Below the pieces are notes generated by a model, which searched no databases, had not been told where the DNA came from, and saw only the letters and a list, made by a program, of their open reading frames with translations. A stretch of DNA of 64,000 nt from Mantamonas sphyraenae (lineage: Eukaryota > CRuMs > Mantamonadidae), in NCBI GenBank assembly GCA_026936335.1, contig JAPMXV010000040.1, positions 136,138-200,137 on the forward strand. The letters run 5' to 3'. This document shows positions 1 through 11,500 of the stretch, one piece after another. Every line of letters begins with the position of its first letter. Within the stretch, counting starts at the first letter, position 1. The translations under genes and the position numbers were made by a program.

Positions 1-297
1 AAGGGCCCCGCGCACGCCGTTGCCGACGAGAACATCGAAACGCACGTTGGCCGTTTGCCGGCACAGAGGGTTGAAATCCTGCAGTTCACACTCACTGAGG
101 AGCACAGTGGCCCATGTAACGATGTTGAGGAACAGAGGGAACAGAGCCTGGACCTGGACGACCAGGAGGGCGAGGAAGGTGGGGTGCTGCTTTCGCAGGC
201 GTTGCACGTCACAATAGAGTCTCGGCTGTTTTGTACCTGGCAAACTCAATCCAGCAGGAGATAGATCACCGAGGAGGGGTTGAAAGGTAGGAGGCAT
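1..297 (-). CDS. Possible 5' end of a membrane protein gene, running off the left edge
   Basis: The minus strand is open for 99 codons from an ATG at 297 to the window edge with no stop. The predicted peptide starts MPPTFQPLLGDLSPAGLS. At about residues 40-66 it has a long hydrophobic segment (FLALLVVQVQALFPLFLN and following), compatible with a membrane helix. A GTGAGT at about 90-95 could be a splice donor, in which case the sequence to its left would be intronic. I recognise no family. Only the open frame and the hydrophobic stretch support it, so it may be a chance ORF. Confidence 0.3.
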   Translation of the reverse strand, partial: MPPTFQPLLGDLSPAGLSLPGTKQPRLYCDVQRLRKQHPTFLALLVVQVQALFPLFLNIVTWATVLLSECELQDFNPLCRQTANVRFDVLVGNGVRGAL

Positions 298-1111
298 GGC
301 CACAACGCCAAGAAAAATTGATGAGTGGCTAGAAGTTGCCGCGTCGTCGCGCTGCGTCGTCGCCTCTACATGCAAATGTGGGTGTGATGTGCTGTCCCCG
401 TTTTCAGTATGCTCCCTGTACGACGCCCGATTGCCCACCAAACCGGCAGACGCAGCGCTGGGCACCGCACGGGCAAAAGAGTGATGCTTCGTTGCCGTCG
501 CGTGACCAGCAAGTGGCACACGTCCACAGGAACCAAACAGAGTCAAGTGGAAAGGCTGTGCGACTACACCAAGACACTACAGCAGGAAGCGCCCCTTGCC
601 GTGGGGCCTTGGCCGTCCTCTACGACACAAAGAACCGCCTTGTCAGGCTACGTGAAAATCAGGTTGTGAATCCACGGTATCGGGCTTCACACGCTGTCTC
701 ATGGTGTTTGTAGATACATATTGGGACATGGGTCTGCTGAGGGGAGACGCATGTGCACAATAATTGTACTGGGTGTCAAGGGGTGCATCTCAACGGCGTC
801 AACCTGCATGCTGCTCCTCCCACGGGTGTTGGAGCCAAAACCAGAGGACCATGTGGCATGATGACTGTATGCAGGCGTTCCATGGATTGTTTATGCACGG
901 GGCGCATGGTACTGTTCGCAAAGCCCGGTTGCAACGGGGTCGCTCCTGACTGAGGAGACTGCTGCCAGGGGAGGTGGGCACTATCCACGCCTTGTAGGTG
1001 CCCCACTTAGCCCTCCCTGCTTCTCTTTGAGCCCCCCCGACACAAAGATGGCAATGGGAGTACGGGTTTTTCAGCACCAGCGTGCGCCCTGAATGGCTAC
1101 GCTCCACGATC
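298..1111. other. Gene-poor stretch left of the transposase
   Basis: No convincing coding region is visible on either strand. The open frames are short (125 codons or fewer), overlap each other and have no recognisable motif. Part of it may be the 3' flank of the transposon whose transposase begins just to the right. I looked for an inverted copy of the sequence beside the transposase start (2131-2185) and did not find one by eye. Confidence 0.5.
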
Positions 1112-2131
1112 CTACATGCGGTACCCGCAGTGATGGACCCAGTTCCTCACATCAGCAGCCGTAACATGCCCCAATGCAGTACAGATCGCCGCGAAAGTGC
1201 AAATGTCCACTCGATGAAATTCCCTGCGGAGGACCGCCTTGAACTTGCTAAACATGAGCTCGATGGGGTTGAGCGTAGGTGTGTAAGGCGGGAGAAACTC
1301 GACATCCACCCCATACCAGGTGCACAGCTGGCGTACAGCATCGCCTTTGTGGATGGAGCAGTTGTCCATGACCAGAACTGTTTGGCGGCAATCTCGCATG
1401 CGGGGCAAGAGGTCTTGCTCCAGGAACTCCATAAACAGCTGCCGGTTGTATGACCCCTCTCGCATTGTGTACGCTACCAGTGGCGAGCGCCCACCGGTGC
1501 TGATGGCCGCCAGCACGCTGATGCGCTTTTGCTTGGGATGGTTCTCCACAACGACCGCTGGTTGCCCACGTTTCGCACGACCATATCTCCTGTAGCACAC
1601 TCTGTTGTTCACTGCAGTTTCGTCCAAGAAGACCACGTTCGGCGCTCGGAACACACCGCGAATCCTCATTGCTCGAGTAAACTCGCGTGTGCGCGCCACG
1701 GTGGATTCCCTGAACCGTTGCTTGGCGATAGCACTCACCTTCTTGCGAGTCAGTCCCATGCGCGCACAAGAACGGCGAATTGTGGACAGAGATACCACCT
1801 TGTTGCGATGAAGAGCAACGGCTACTTGCAACTCGTCCAGGTACAGTCGCGGATCATCGGCCACCTGTTCAGCAATGAATTGGTCGTCATTGGCATCCAG
1901 GAGACGCCTGAACGGTGGTTGGGCCACAAGAGGGCGTACATGGCCCATGGCTCGGTGTTGACGTACAATCTTGGACACGACGGAAGGAGACACACCGAGA
2001 GCCTCCGCTGTGCCTCTGCACGAAGGACGCAAGCTGGATTGGTAGTGAAAGAGAATGCATTCTCGTTTGTCCGCCGAAAAGGCTTTGCCGTGGATGTATG
2101 ACCCACCCGTTGCATTCGTTTTGACGGTCAT
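1112..2131 (-). mobile_element. Tc1/mariner-IS630 superfamily transposase, intact frame
   Basis: An uninterrupted frame of 339 codons runs from the ATG at 2131. The upstream open codons to 2173 have no ATG. The N-terminal third looks like a helix-turn-helix DNA-binding region (TAEALGVSPSVVSKIVRQHR). The C-terminal half carries a DDE catalytic domain: VVFLDETAVN (first Asp), VLVMDNCSIH (second Asp) and LPPYTPTLNPIE (Glu). I count 34 residues between the second Asp and the Glu, which is the DD34E spacing of Tc1-like elements. The intact frame suggests recent activity. Terminal inverted repeats and a TA duplication were not identified. The 5' end lies only 54 bp from the start codon of the neighbouring tRNA-modifying enzyme. 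Confidence 0.85.
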
Positions 2132-2185
2132 TTTTGTTTTGCGTTGCTGACCACAGCGCGCGGAACGCCACAATACAGCAACCCA

Positions 2186-3505
2186 ATGAGCAGTTCGGGA
2201 GGGGTCAAACGCACCTTTTCGTCCATTTCGACACCCAACTCACCCGCGTTGCACTTTGAAGTGACAGCAAGGTGGCGCAAGGCGCGTGTGGGGCGGTTGT
2301 TCCTGCCGAGTGTGGCTGCAGAGACGCCGCTGTTCATGCCTGTGGGCACGCAGGGGAGCATCAAAGGAATGACCACGCGGCAGTTGGAAGACTTGGACTG
2401 CCGAATCATCCTGGGCAACACGTACCATCTGGGCCACCGGCCTGGGGCCGATCTGGTGGACGAACTGGGAGGCCTGCACACGTTTATGAACTGGAAGCGA
2501 GGCCTGCTGACAGACTCGGGTGGCTTCCAAATGGTGTCTCTGCTTGACCTGGCGCACATCACAGAAGAGGGGGTCCTGTTCAGGTCGCCGCACAACGGGG
2601 AGGAGATGATGCTGACGCCCGAGAAGAGCATCCAGCTGCAGAACGAGATTGGAGCCAACATCATCATGCAGTTGGACGATGTGGTGTCGTCCAAGGTGCG
2701 TGGGAAGCGTGTGGAGGAGGCCATGGAACGCAGCACGCGGTGGTTGGACAGATGCATGGACGCGCACGAGAAGAAGCAGACGCAGAACCTGTTCCCCATT
2801 GTGCAGGGGGGACTGGACGAGGCTTTGCGTGCACGTTCGTTGGAAGAGCTGATTGCACGGGACGCACCCGGGTATGCCATTGGCGGACTGAGTGGAGGGG
2901 AGGCGAAGGAGGACACGGCAAGGTGCATCGACCAGTGCACAAGCAAGCTTCCAAACGACAAGCCCCGGTACGCCATGGGCATTGGGTATGCCATCGACTT
3001 GGTTGTGTTTTCGGCCCTGGGCGTGGATATGTTTGACTGTGTGTTCCCCACGCGTACGGCGCGCTTCGGGCGTGCGCTGCTGATGTCTGGGGCCATCAAT
3101 CTCAAGTCGTCGCAGTTTGCGGATGACTTTGAACCCATCGACGCAGAGTGTGGCTGCATGGTGTGCCAACAGTACACGCGTGCATACGTGCATGCCCTGG
3201 CAAAGGGCGAGGGAGCTGGCCTGCAGTTGATCACCTACCACAACATTGCCTTTCAGATGCGCCTCATGCGCACCATCCGTCATCACATCACCGAGGGTAC
3301 CTTTGTCTCCTGGGTTTGCTGGTTTGTGCGCCAGCAGTACGGCGAGGACCCGGAGCAGTTTCCAACGTGGGTTGTGGATGCGCTGGCCACCGCTGGCATG
3401 GATGTGGTCAACCAGTGCGAGATTGATGAGGATGATGAGCAGGAGGGTGATGAGGAGGGTGACAAGAAGGAGGGTGGTGATGACATGGAGCAGGAGACAA
3501 TGTAG
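2186..3505 (+). CDS. QTRT1: Queuine tRNA-ribosyltransferase, catalytic subunit
   Basis: Single-exon gene of 439 aa. It exchanges guanine-34 for queuine in the GUN anticodons of tRNA-His, Asn, Asp and Tyr. In eukaryotes it works as a heterodimer with QTRT2. Visible signatures are TDSGGFQMVS near residue 110, IVQGG, the catalytic-Asp segment FDCVFPTRTARFG near residue 281, and a zinc site built from CGCMVC near residue 322 with a histidine in TYHN near residue 350. A strongly acidic tail of about 30 residues (rich in D, E and G) extends beyond the usual family end. The start is the first ATG in frame; the upstream codons to 2144 lack one. The transposase lies head to head, 54 bp upstream. The gene looks complete. 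Confidence 0.95.
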   Translation: MSSSGGVKRTFSSISTPNSPALHFEVTARWRKARVGRLFLPSVAAETPLFMPVGTQGSIKGMTTRQLEDLDCRIILGNTYHLGHRPGADLVDELGGLHTFMNWKRGLLTDSGGFQMVSLLDLAHITEEGVLFRSPHNGEEMMLTPEKSIQLQNEIGANIIMQLDDVVSSKVRGKRVEEAMERSTRWLDRCMDAHEKKQTQNLFPIVQGGLDEALRARSLEELIARDAPGYAIGGLSGGEAKEDTARCIDQCTSKLPNDKPRYAMGIGYAIDLVVFSALGVDMFDCVFPTRTARFGRALLMSGAINLKSSQFADDFEPIDAECGCMVCQQYTRAYVHALAKGEGAGLQLITYHNIAFQMRLMRTIRHHITEGTFVSWVCWFVRQQYGEDPEQFPTWVVDALATAGMDVVNQCEIDEDDEQEGDEEGDKKEGGDDMEQETM

Positions 3506-3706
3506 AAAACAGGGCACGAACCAGTTTCGCATCCATCTCGACCTGCACGTTGTCCTCTGTGGTGACCACAACTTGGAAGAAGAAGGTTGATTGATGCAAA
3601 CCCGTGCAACACCGAAAGGGCATGCTGGGCATGTCCTTCCACCCACACCCACAACCAAACACCATCTTCACTCCCTCCCCTGGACCCGTGGGAAGACCCG
3701 ACGTGA

Positions 3707-5404
3707 ATGAAACGAGCACACTTGGTCCTTGTGCTTTCACTGGGTTTGTTGATTGTGTTGCCTGTGGTGATTGTGCACTCGCGGCCTCGCATGGTGTCCG
3801 TTCCCAGCGATGCCGACCAGGCACACACCGATGGATACCGAGAGGAGGACGCTGGTGATGATCACACGCCCCATGCCCGAGACGACGACGACGACGACGA
3901 CAATGACGACAAGACCCAACCAGCCCCAACCATTGGCGACGAGGTCCGTGTGCGCAAGCAGTACCGTGAGTGCAAATGCTTGGCGGGCAAACCCAGCAGT
4001 CGCCTCGCCGATGAGCGCTGTGCACAATGTTTTGTAAGTGGAACACACTCCCATTCGCTTCGCATGTGGGTCATCTGCATGGCAGTTTGTGGCACGTACA
4101 TGAACGAGTGTGTGGGGTGACAACCCCGAAAGCGCGTAGTGAATTGACACGCCCTCCTTCTGCCACAGCGCATCGGCAGTAGCAGCAACGCACAGCGGGC
4201 AGGGTTCTATTTGGACCATAAGCCATGGGCAAGCGAATCTGAGGCACAGGATTTGCAGCGGGAACAGTGCCAGTCGACACAGCGAGCAGTCGTGGCTGCA
4301 CGAGCACTCAACCTGGGCAAGGAAGCTTCCGACCTGGACCAGGCCAATGAGGACCTAAAGAAGACGTGGCCCCTGCATGCCATGTCGCCCCCACGTGTGC
4401 CGACACGGGTGACGGACCTGCGAGAGGCACTGAAGGCCAACGATCCCGACCTGCAGCGCATCTACGAGGGCACAAGCGAAGCCCAGAGTGACGCTGGCAA
4501 AGTGGCCATGAACAAACGAGGACTGACGTTGAATTGGCACATGGTGGATGGGGTGGAAAAGCACAATGTGCCCATTTGGCTGCGTGTGTTTTCCCGCACG
4601 CAGCCCTTGGACAAAGTCATCGACGGCCTGCGTTCCATGGAGGGCAAGGAACGCACCGTTCTGTACATTTCTGTGGATGGAGCTCACAAACACGTGTTGC
4701 AGTTTATTGCTCAGCATGTGGACTTTATGCCCGCACGCATTCTCTTCCACGCCTTCACTCACGACGTCGAATCCTTCCCCGAACTCAAGACTATGGACCC
4801 ACGTGTGGCCCGCCTCAACTCCCACTTTAACTATGGCATGCGTTTGCTCTTTGACGTCTTTGGCTACGGGTACGTGGCCTTGCTGGAGGACGACATCATG
4901 CCTGGACCCGATTTCTACATGTACCACAGGGACATGATGCCCTACGCCCTGCTCAAACCCGACAAAGTGTTTTCTGTGGGTGCCATCATGCACGGGCCCA
5001 TCAACGACTGTGATTACATAGCCAACAAGCTGCTGAACCGTGGGTCGTGCCGCCTTGAGTCCATGAACCATCTTGTGCTGGAGCAGTACTACACCACATG
5101 GGGCTCAGGCATGCCCAGACACACCTTTATGGAATACTGGCCCCATCGTTGGACAAACATCTACGACGGCATCTTTTCAGGCCTCATCGGCAAGCGCTGG
5201 CATGTGACGCCGTGTTCGCACAGGGCCAAGTGGTTGCCCAACTCGGGCACCAACGGCACGGGAGGCAAACGCTGGAACCATGACTTGCCTCTGCTCAAGG
5301 GCGAACACAACACAGTGTACCACATTGAGCAGGTGGACGGCTTTGTCCAGACACAGGTGCTTCGCCGTCGCCATGCAAAACACACGTGCAGCAGCAAGCC
5401 CTAA
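3707..5404 (+). CDS. GT13-family N-acetylglucosaminyltransferase (GnT-I/POMGNT1-like), Golgi type II membrane protein
   Basis: Two exons, 3707-4033 and 4169-5404, joined in phase 0 across a 135-bp intron with donor GTAAGT and acceptor CACAG; 520 aa. Residues 5-26 form a signal anchor (LVLVLSLGLLIVLPVVIV), followed by a stem with an Asp-rich run. The catalytic domain carries LLEDDIMPGPDFY near residue 348, the metal-binding EDD motif of the GT13 family. That family includes MGAT1, which adds the first GlcNAc of complex N-glycans, and POMGNT1. Conserved aromatic and histidine-rich blocks follow (YWPHRWTNIYDG). Which acceptor it uses, N-glycan or O-mannose, cannot be told from sequence alone. 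The Golgi uncovering enzyme homologue at 54439 is the only other glycan-related gene in the window. Confidence 0.8.
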
Positions 5405-5508
5405 TGGCGCAGCATCGCACACACACACATCACAGTAAAATGGGTGGAGGGGGAGAAACCGCGGTGCATTCCATTGCTCGTGCATCAGCATCACCCGCGC
5501 AGTCTGCT

Positions 5509-8500
5509 TCAATCGCTGGTCTTGCGCTTGTCGTAGCGGACGACGCCGCCGCTCATGACGAGTTTGACACCCAGGTGCACTTCGCTGAGGGCAACCAGAT
5601 CGGCGTCCATGCCTACCTCGATTTGGCCCTTGTTGGGCAGCTTCAGGTAGCGTGCCGGGGTTCGTGTGACCAGAGGCAGGAGTTCTTCGACAGCCCATTC
5701 GTACTTGCGATGCAGGGCATGCAGAGTCTGCAGGATCGAGTCTGGGGTGCCCATGCCATACGAAATGACCTTGCCCTGGTCGTTGAACTGCGGGCGCGAC
5801 CCAAAGGCGTCGCTGCTCATGATCAGGCGGTCGATGGCGTATCCGTCGGCCTTGGCACGGTGCAAGCACATGGCCGGGATGTTGGGGCCAGCGGTGATGT
5901 CAATGTATCCACCCTGGGCCAACCAGTCCAGAGAATCCTCAAAGAGCTCTTCCGTCTTGCTGCAATGCGTGGGCAGGATCTGGTCGATGGGCACCATGCC
6001 CTTGTTGACCAACTCGCGCAGGGGACCCAGCATCTGCTCGCCGCGGCCCAAGTGTGCATAGAGCACACCCTTCTTGCCCGAAATCATGCCTCCCACCATG
6101 CACTGCTTGGTCACCTCCATCAGCTGCTCAAACGACGGGTTGGAACCGCGGTGATCGCTGATGGCAAGTTCACCCACTCCAATGACCTTGTCCACCACGC
6201 ACAGATCGCTCTGCACGCTTCCGGTCAGTGTCACGGGCGGCACGGCGTACGAGCCACAGTACATCCAGGACGACACGCCCTTGGCGTCCATCTCCCTGCA
6301 CTTCATCAGCAGCGTCTCCAGCTTGCGCGAATAGTCATCTGTGCCCAGCACACCCACGGCCGTGGTGATGCCACTCTCCAGAATCATCGATGCGCTGGCC
6401 TCCGACGTGCGAGACCACGGGCCGGCCTCGCCACCGCCTCCAATCAGGTGCTGGTGGATGTCCACGAAACCCGGCACAAGCAGCAGACCATCCACGTCGA
6501 TTTCGTTGATGTCTGCCAACGAGCGCAGGAGATCGCGTTCGTTCTCCTCCAGAATGCCCACAATCTTGCCACCACCCAACAGCAGACTCACTTCTCCCAG
6601 GTCGGAGGGAGAGTACACACGCTTGGCGTTCAGCACCAGGGTCAGCTCCTTGTTCACCGGCTTGGGGCCAGCCGACGGGCCGCTCATGTCCTGGCGCGTG
6701 CTCGAGACCTGCTCGTGAGCCTCAAGCGGCTTCTGCAGCAGACGCGTCGTCTTCTCCTTGAGGCCATGCACGTGCAGCGTGTCGCGGCCAATGGCCACGT
6801 ACTGGCCACTGCGTCCGGGCAGATGCACCATGGGGAACACACCAAAGGGCTTGCCCGCCTGCAAGGCAATGTTGGCGTTCACCAGGCGGTTGAACAACGC
6901 AAACGCAGTCAGGTCCTTCGAGGGCTTGATCTTGAATGCAATCCAAGCGTAGTTGCCGTCCTCGGGCGCATGGTTGGCCACAAACAGCTTGGGGAAGTGG
7001 GCGCCGTTGAAGCGGGCCGTGTTGACGTCCGACAGGTACGGCTCGCCGTTGACCATCAGGAAATCAACGCCACCAGGGCCACGCGGCTTGGAGCCACGCA
7101 GAAAGGCCTTCATGATGCGAGTGCACCTGTCCTGGCACTTTTCGTCAATCTCACTGGGGCGCCAGCCGGCATAGCCTGTGCCCACCATGATCTGGTCCAC
7201 ACACGGGGTGCCGTAGATGCGCGAGCCAAAGTAGTGGCACGCCGGCGACAGGATGACACCGTCGGGCGCACGGTCGATGTCCAGCATCTCTTCCAGCAGG
7301 ACGTCACCGTAGCCAAAGTCGTACACCTGCAGCTCCTCCACGGAACTGACAAACATGATGCCCTCACCTGCGGCTCCGTTGACAGGCTTGATGACCACCT
7401 TTTCGGCGTCCATCAGCTCGTAGGCCTTGAGCAGGTCGTCTCGGGTGGAGCACGTGTATCCATCGGCCACAGTGATGTCACCCAGCTGCATCTGTTCCAA
7501 CACACTGGGGGTCTCCAGGTCCTGCACGTGACGGTGCAGAATCGACTTGTTGCCGTATTGGCTCTGCCACACAGGGTCCTCTGCAAAGATGCTCACACCC
7601 AAGCGCTCCAGGCGGCTCATCCAGCGCATGCCGTTGTCGCACGGCGTGTAGGGGACAATCATCCAGCCCTGCGGGCCGCACTCGCTTGTCACCACCAGCG
7701 ACTCCAGCTTGGCCAGCATGGCCTCGTCGATTTCGTCGTCCATGAGGTACTTGGTGCCCGACGTAAAGAAGAATTGGTCGGGACTCAGCTCCAGCGTCTC
7801 GCACAGGAAGCGTGCAAACTCGCGGCCCTCGGGGAACTCACCCGGGAGAATGACAACATCCATGCCCGGGCGCACGAGTGCTGCCACGCGGTGTGACAGG
7901 TTGACACGCTGCGAGATGCGACGGTACGACGGATGGCACGACTGCACCCAAATGCGTCGCATGTGCGTCTCGCTCAGCGACACAAACTTGGCTTCCTCGG
8001 TCACCGAGCCGCGGCCGAGCTCGTCGCAAAGCATGTCCATGCGTTCCATGCTGTCCTGCAGGCCGTTCTCGGTCTTGTTCACAGCCAGGAACGCGCCGCT
8101 GTACGGCTCCACCGACAGCGGAAAGATGCCGCCGCGTGAGCTCTTGCTGTGCTTGGGCAACAAGGCAAGCTTCTCCTCGCGCATGGCCGTCCACAGACGC
8201 CAAAAGTCGGTCTCGGAGGGGAACACGCGCAGGAACATCTGCACAAAGGGCAGCTTGCGCACGTAGGTCTCGTGGAAGCGGCAGACAAAGTGTTCGAGGA
8301 TGAAGCGGTTGACGACAACCTCGGACAGCACAGGCTGGTTGTTGCGCACGTGGAACGACACAAATCCGGCACCCTTGAACTCAGCCAGCTGCACGATGCT
8401 CTGGGCCACCTGCACGGCCGTGTTCAGGCAGGCCTTGGGGCAGGTGGCGTTGCGGATGCCCAGAAGAGTGCCACCCTGGCTGCACAGACGCTCCAGCAGC

Positions 8501-11500
8501 ACAGAGGTGAGCACGCTTCCGCCCAAGAAGGGCACATTGATGTTGAACAGGAAACCGTCACGCGTGTTCTGCAGGCCGGCTCCGTCCTGGATCAGCATCA
8601 TGCCCGGCTTGGCCGTGAGCAGCATGTTGATCTCTGCCTGCGAGCTGACCACGTGCATTTCCTGCTCTGCACCGTGGCGCTTGACAAGAAAGATGTCTGT
8701 GTTCAGCTTCTCGATGGCTGCGTTCGTGGCCTTCTTGTTGCCACTGCGCGTGTAGAACCCGTTGAGCGTGGGCACGTTGTACTCGTTGGCTGCCATCTCC
8801 TTGACCCCCTGTGCATCGATGGCCAGGCGGCGCGACGGCTTCTTCACCTTGGGCGTCTCCCTGGGCGACGACGGTTGCGAGTTGGCCGGCGACGGCGAGG
8901 CGGACGACGAGGAAGAGGAGCTCGACGAGGAGGACGCTGCCTCGACGTCGTCGGTAAACGCCTCTTCGTCCTCCACCTGCACCTGCGGCGTGGTAGCCTG
9001 CACGGAAGGAGGCGAGGGGGGGCACAGCGGCAGCAGCAGCAGCGGCAGCGGCAGCAGCCTGCGTGGACTCTGTCATCTTGCGCGCAAGCACTTCGTTGAC
9101 AGTGCCAAAGCGACGCTCGATGTCCATATCCTCAGTAAAGATGTGCAGACGAGACGAGCCGACGCGCTCGATGAGGGCCTGGAGCATGCGGTCGCGACGC
9201 TGGGGCACAAGGGTCACCTGACGGCTCTTGTGCTGACTCATGAAGCGCTGGACGGCGTCGGCACACTCGTCGAGGTCGGTCTCGAGGTCGGCGACGACGA
9301 TCTGCTCGATGTCCAAGGACATGACGGTGCGCACAAAGTCGACATAGTCGCTGCGGTCCTTGACGAAACGAGAGGACATGATGACCATGTCACGCTCGGT
9401 ACGCAGCATGCACAGAGTGGCCACGGAGCTGATGGGCGACTCCTCGTCGTTCATGATCCAAATGCGTGCGTCGCTTCGGCGAGACAGATCGCGGCGACGG
9501 AAAAAGCTGACGTCCTTGTTCTCTGCACGCTGGGTGATCTCGCGCTCGGCCTCGGTGAGCATGTCGTTGAGGGTCGTGTTGAGGGTCTTGAGCGAGGACA
9601 CCTTGTTGCTGGCGCACACAAAGACGGTGAGGTCTTTGTTGAGAAAGACGGGCATGATTCCCTTCTTGTTGGAGCTGCCGAGCTTAAAGTCGACTGCGGC
9701 GGTGTGCAGGCCTTCCACCACCGACCAAGGGGGCAGCTTCTGGCCAGACAGCAGGCAGCGCCACAGTTTCTTGCCCAAATCCATGCGTGCAATGAGCTGG
9801 AGCATCATGTGGGTCAAGGTGATGGTACCCACGTGCAACTCGATCAGCTGCAGCTTGCCCGACGGCTTGACCTGCTTGGATTCCTCGGCATCCCCTTCCG
9901 AGGAAGAGGATGAGGAGGACGACGACGACGACGACGCGCTCTTGTCTTCCAGCACCTGGAAAACAAACTCGGCGTTGGTCACCTTGAGCTTCTTCTGCAG
10001 CTGGGAAGCAATTTCGTTGGAACGCTGGAGGAGCTCCGGGGCAATCTTGTCGGTGACGTTGGTGATGCCCGAGCCGTTGTGTGCAGCAAAGTGCACGGGG
10101 GTGTTGGGCATGACCTTGGTCTGCCACACCAGGACACTCCAGCGCTTGTTGGAAACGAGCGGGGTCGGGCGTCGCAGGACAACCTCGTCTTCAGGCAGGA
10201 TGGGCAGCATGGACAGCTGGTGTGCGTTGTCGATGGTGTAGCGGCTCTGTTCGACGCTGCTGTTGACATGCACCTCCACGCTGCTCTGCACACCCAGGGC
10301 CTCGTAGGCCTCGATGAGATGGTCGTTGCCCGTGCAGACAATGCCCTCGACAGTTTCCAAGTCCTCGGCCCACGACGAAATGGTGGTGTTGGATGTCTTG
10401 CTGCCGAGCTGGCGGTAGACGAGGGAGGAGCCCGTGACGTCGGTGAAGGGAGCCAGGACAGCCGGGCGATACAGCTGGAGGGCGCTGAGGACATGGCTAA
10501 GGAGGTCGTTCTCGTCGCTGACCAGGAGCACAGACGGGCGCTGCTTGGTCTCTGTCTCGAAGGAAAGGAGGAAGGCCTGGAGGGGAGCGAGGCTGTTGCT
10601 CACATCCTGCTCGTCGATCCACATGATGCTGGAGCTGCTGAGGCCCATGATCTTTTCGATGGTGTCGACGAGCTGGCGGTTGGCGGTGTCGTCATGCAGG
10701 AGCACAACCTGGTTCTCGCCGAGCAGATGCAGACCCGGGTTGCCGAGGAAGCTGCTGTTGACGCTGCCTGGCACGTTGCAATGCAAGGTGATGGGCATCC
10801 AGACGGTGACGTTGAACTGGTCCGGGGACTTCTTGGTCAACTGATGGCTGATTGTGGAGCGCTTGATGGGCTTGCTGAGCTGCTCCATGACAGCGGCCTT
10901 GAGATCGTCGAGATCGTTGGGGGTCGAGGCAAAGGCGTGCATGAAGCTGGAGGACGAGCTCTCGATGAAGGAGAGGGGAACGCAGGCGGAGAGGCCAGCC
11001 TGGATAAGTCGCATCCAGGCGTTGAAGACATCCAGGGAAGGATGTGCGTTGGCAAACCAGCAGGTGCTGTAGGCGTCGGGAGCGTTGCGCTGGTGGAGCA
11101 ACTCTGCAGCGTGTGCCTTTTGCAGGGGACCAAACTGGGCATCGATAAGCTTGAGAGAGCCCTTGACGACAATGAAGCAGAGCTGGGCAAAGGCACAGGA
11201 CTGGGCCTTGCCCGAGAGGGACTCGACGAGTGTGCGTGCGGTGTCCTGCATGGTCTCGCGTTCCTCCGCCGTGGACATGGTGGAGGGCAGTCCGTAGCCC
11301 ACAGTCTGGTTACCGATGCTGAGCACGTCAATGACAATGTCGCTGACCTTGCCGTCAAAGATGTTGACGAGGAAGCGCTTGCTGTAGCCATTCTGCTCGC
11401 GGTCGGGTTCGTACATGGAGCGAAGGATGCGAGCCGAAACACTCATGTTGACGAAGCGCAGCTCGCCTGCGCTGACGGCAGTGGCGACAACGGCACTCTC

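Noticed and set aside
336-713. 125-codon plus-strand frame in the left spacer
   Set aside because: No motif, unusual composition and several overlapping frames of similar length; no support beyond being open.
5386-7896. 836-codon open frame on the plus strand opposite the ATP-grasp/dipeptidase gene
   Set aside because: Its translation is His/Gln/Val-rich without motifs, and the minus strand encodes the clear IadA and ATP-grasp domains; GC-rich genes here cast long antisense frames.
5509-9003. Treating the downstream half as its own gene starting at 9003
   Set aside because: The codon at 9003 is GTG and no ATG occurs for about 70 codons; module C begins in the upstream frame and ends in this one.
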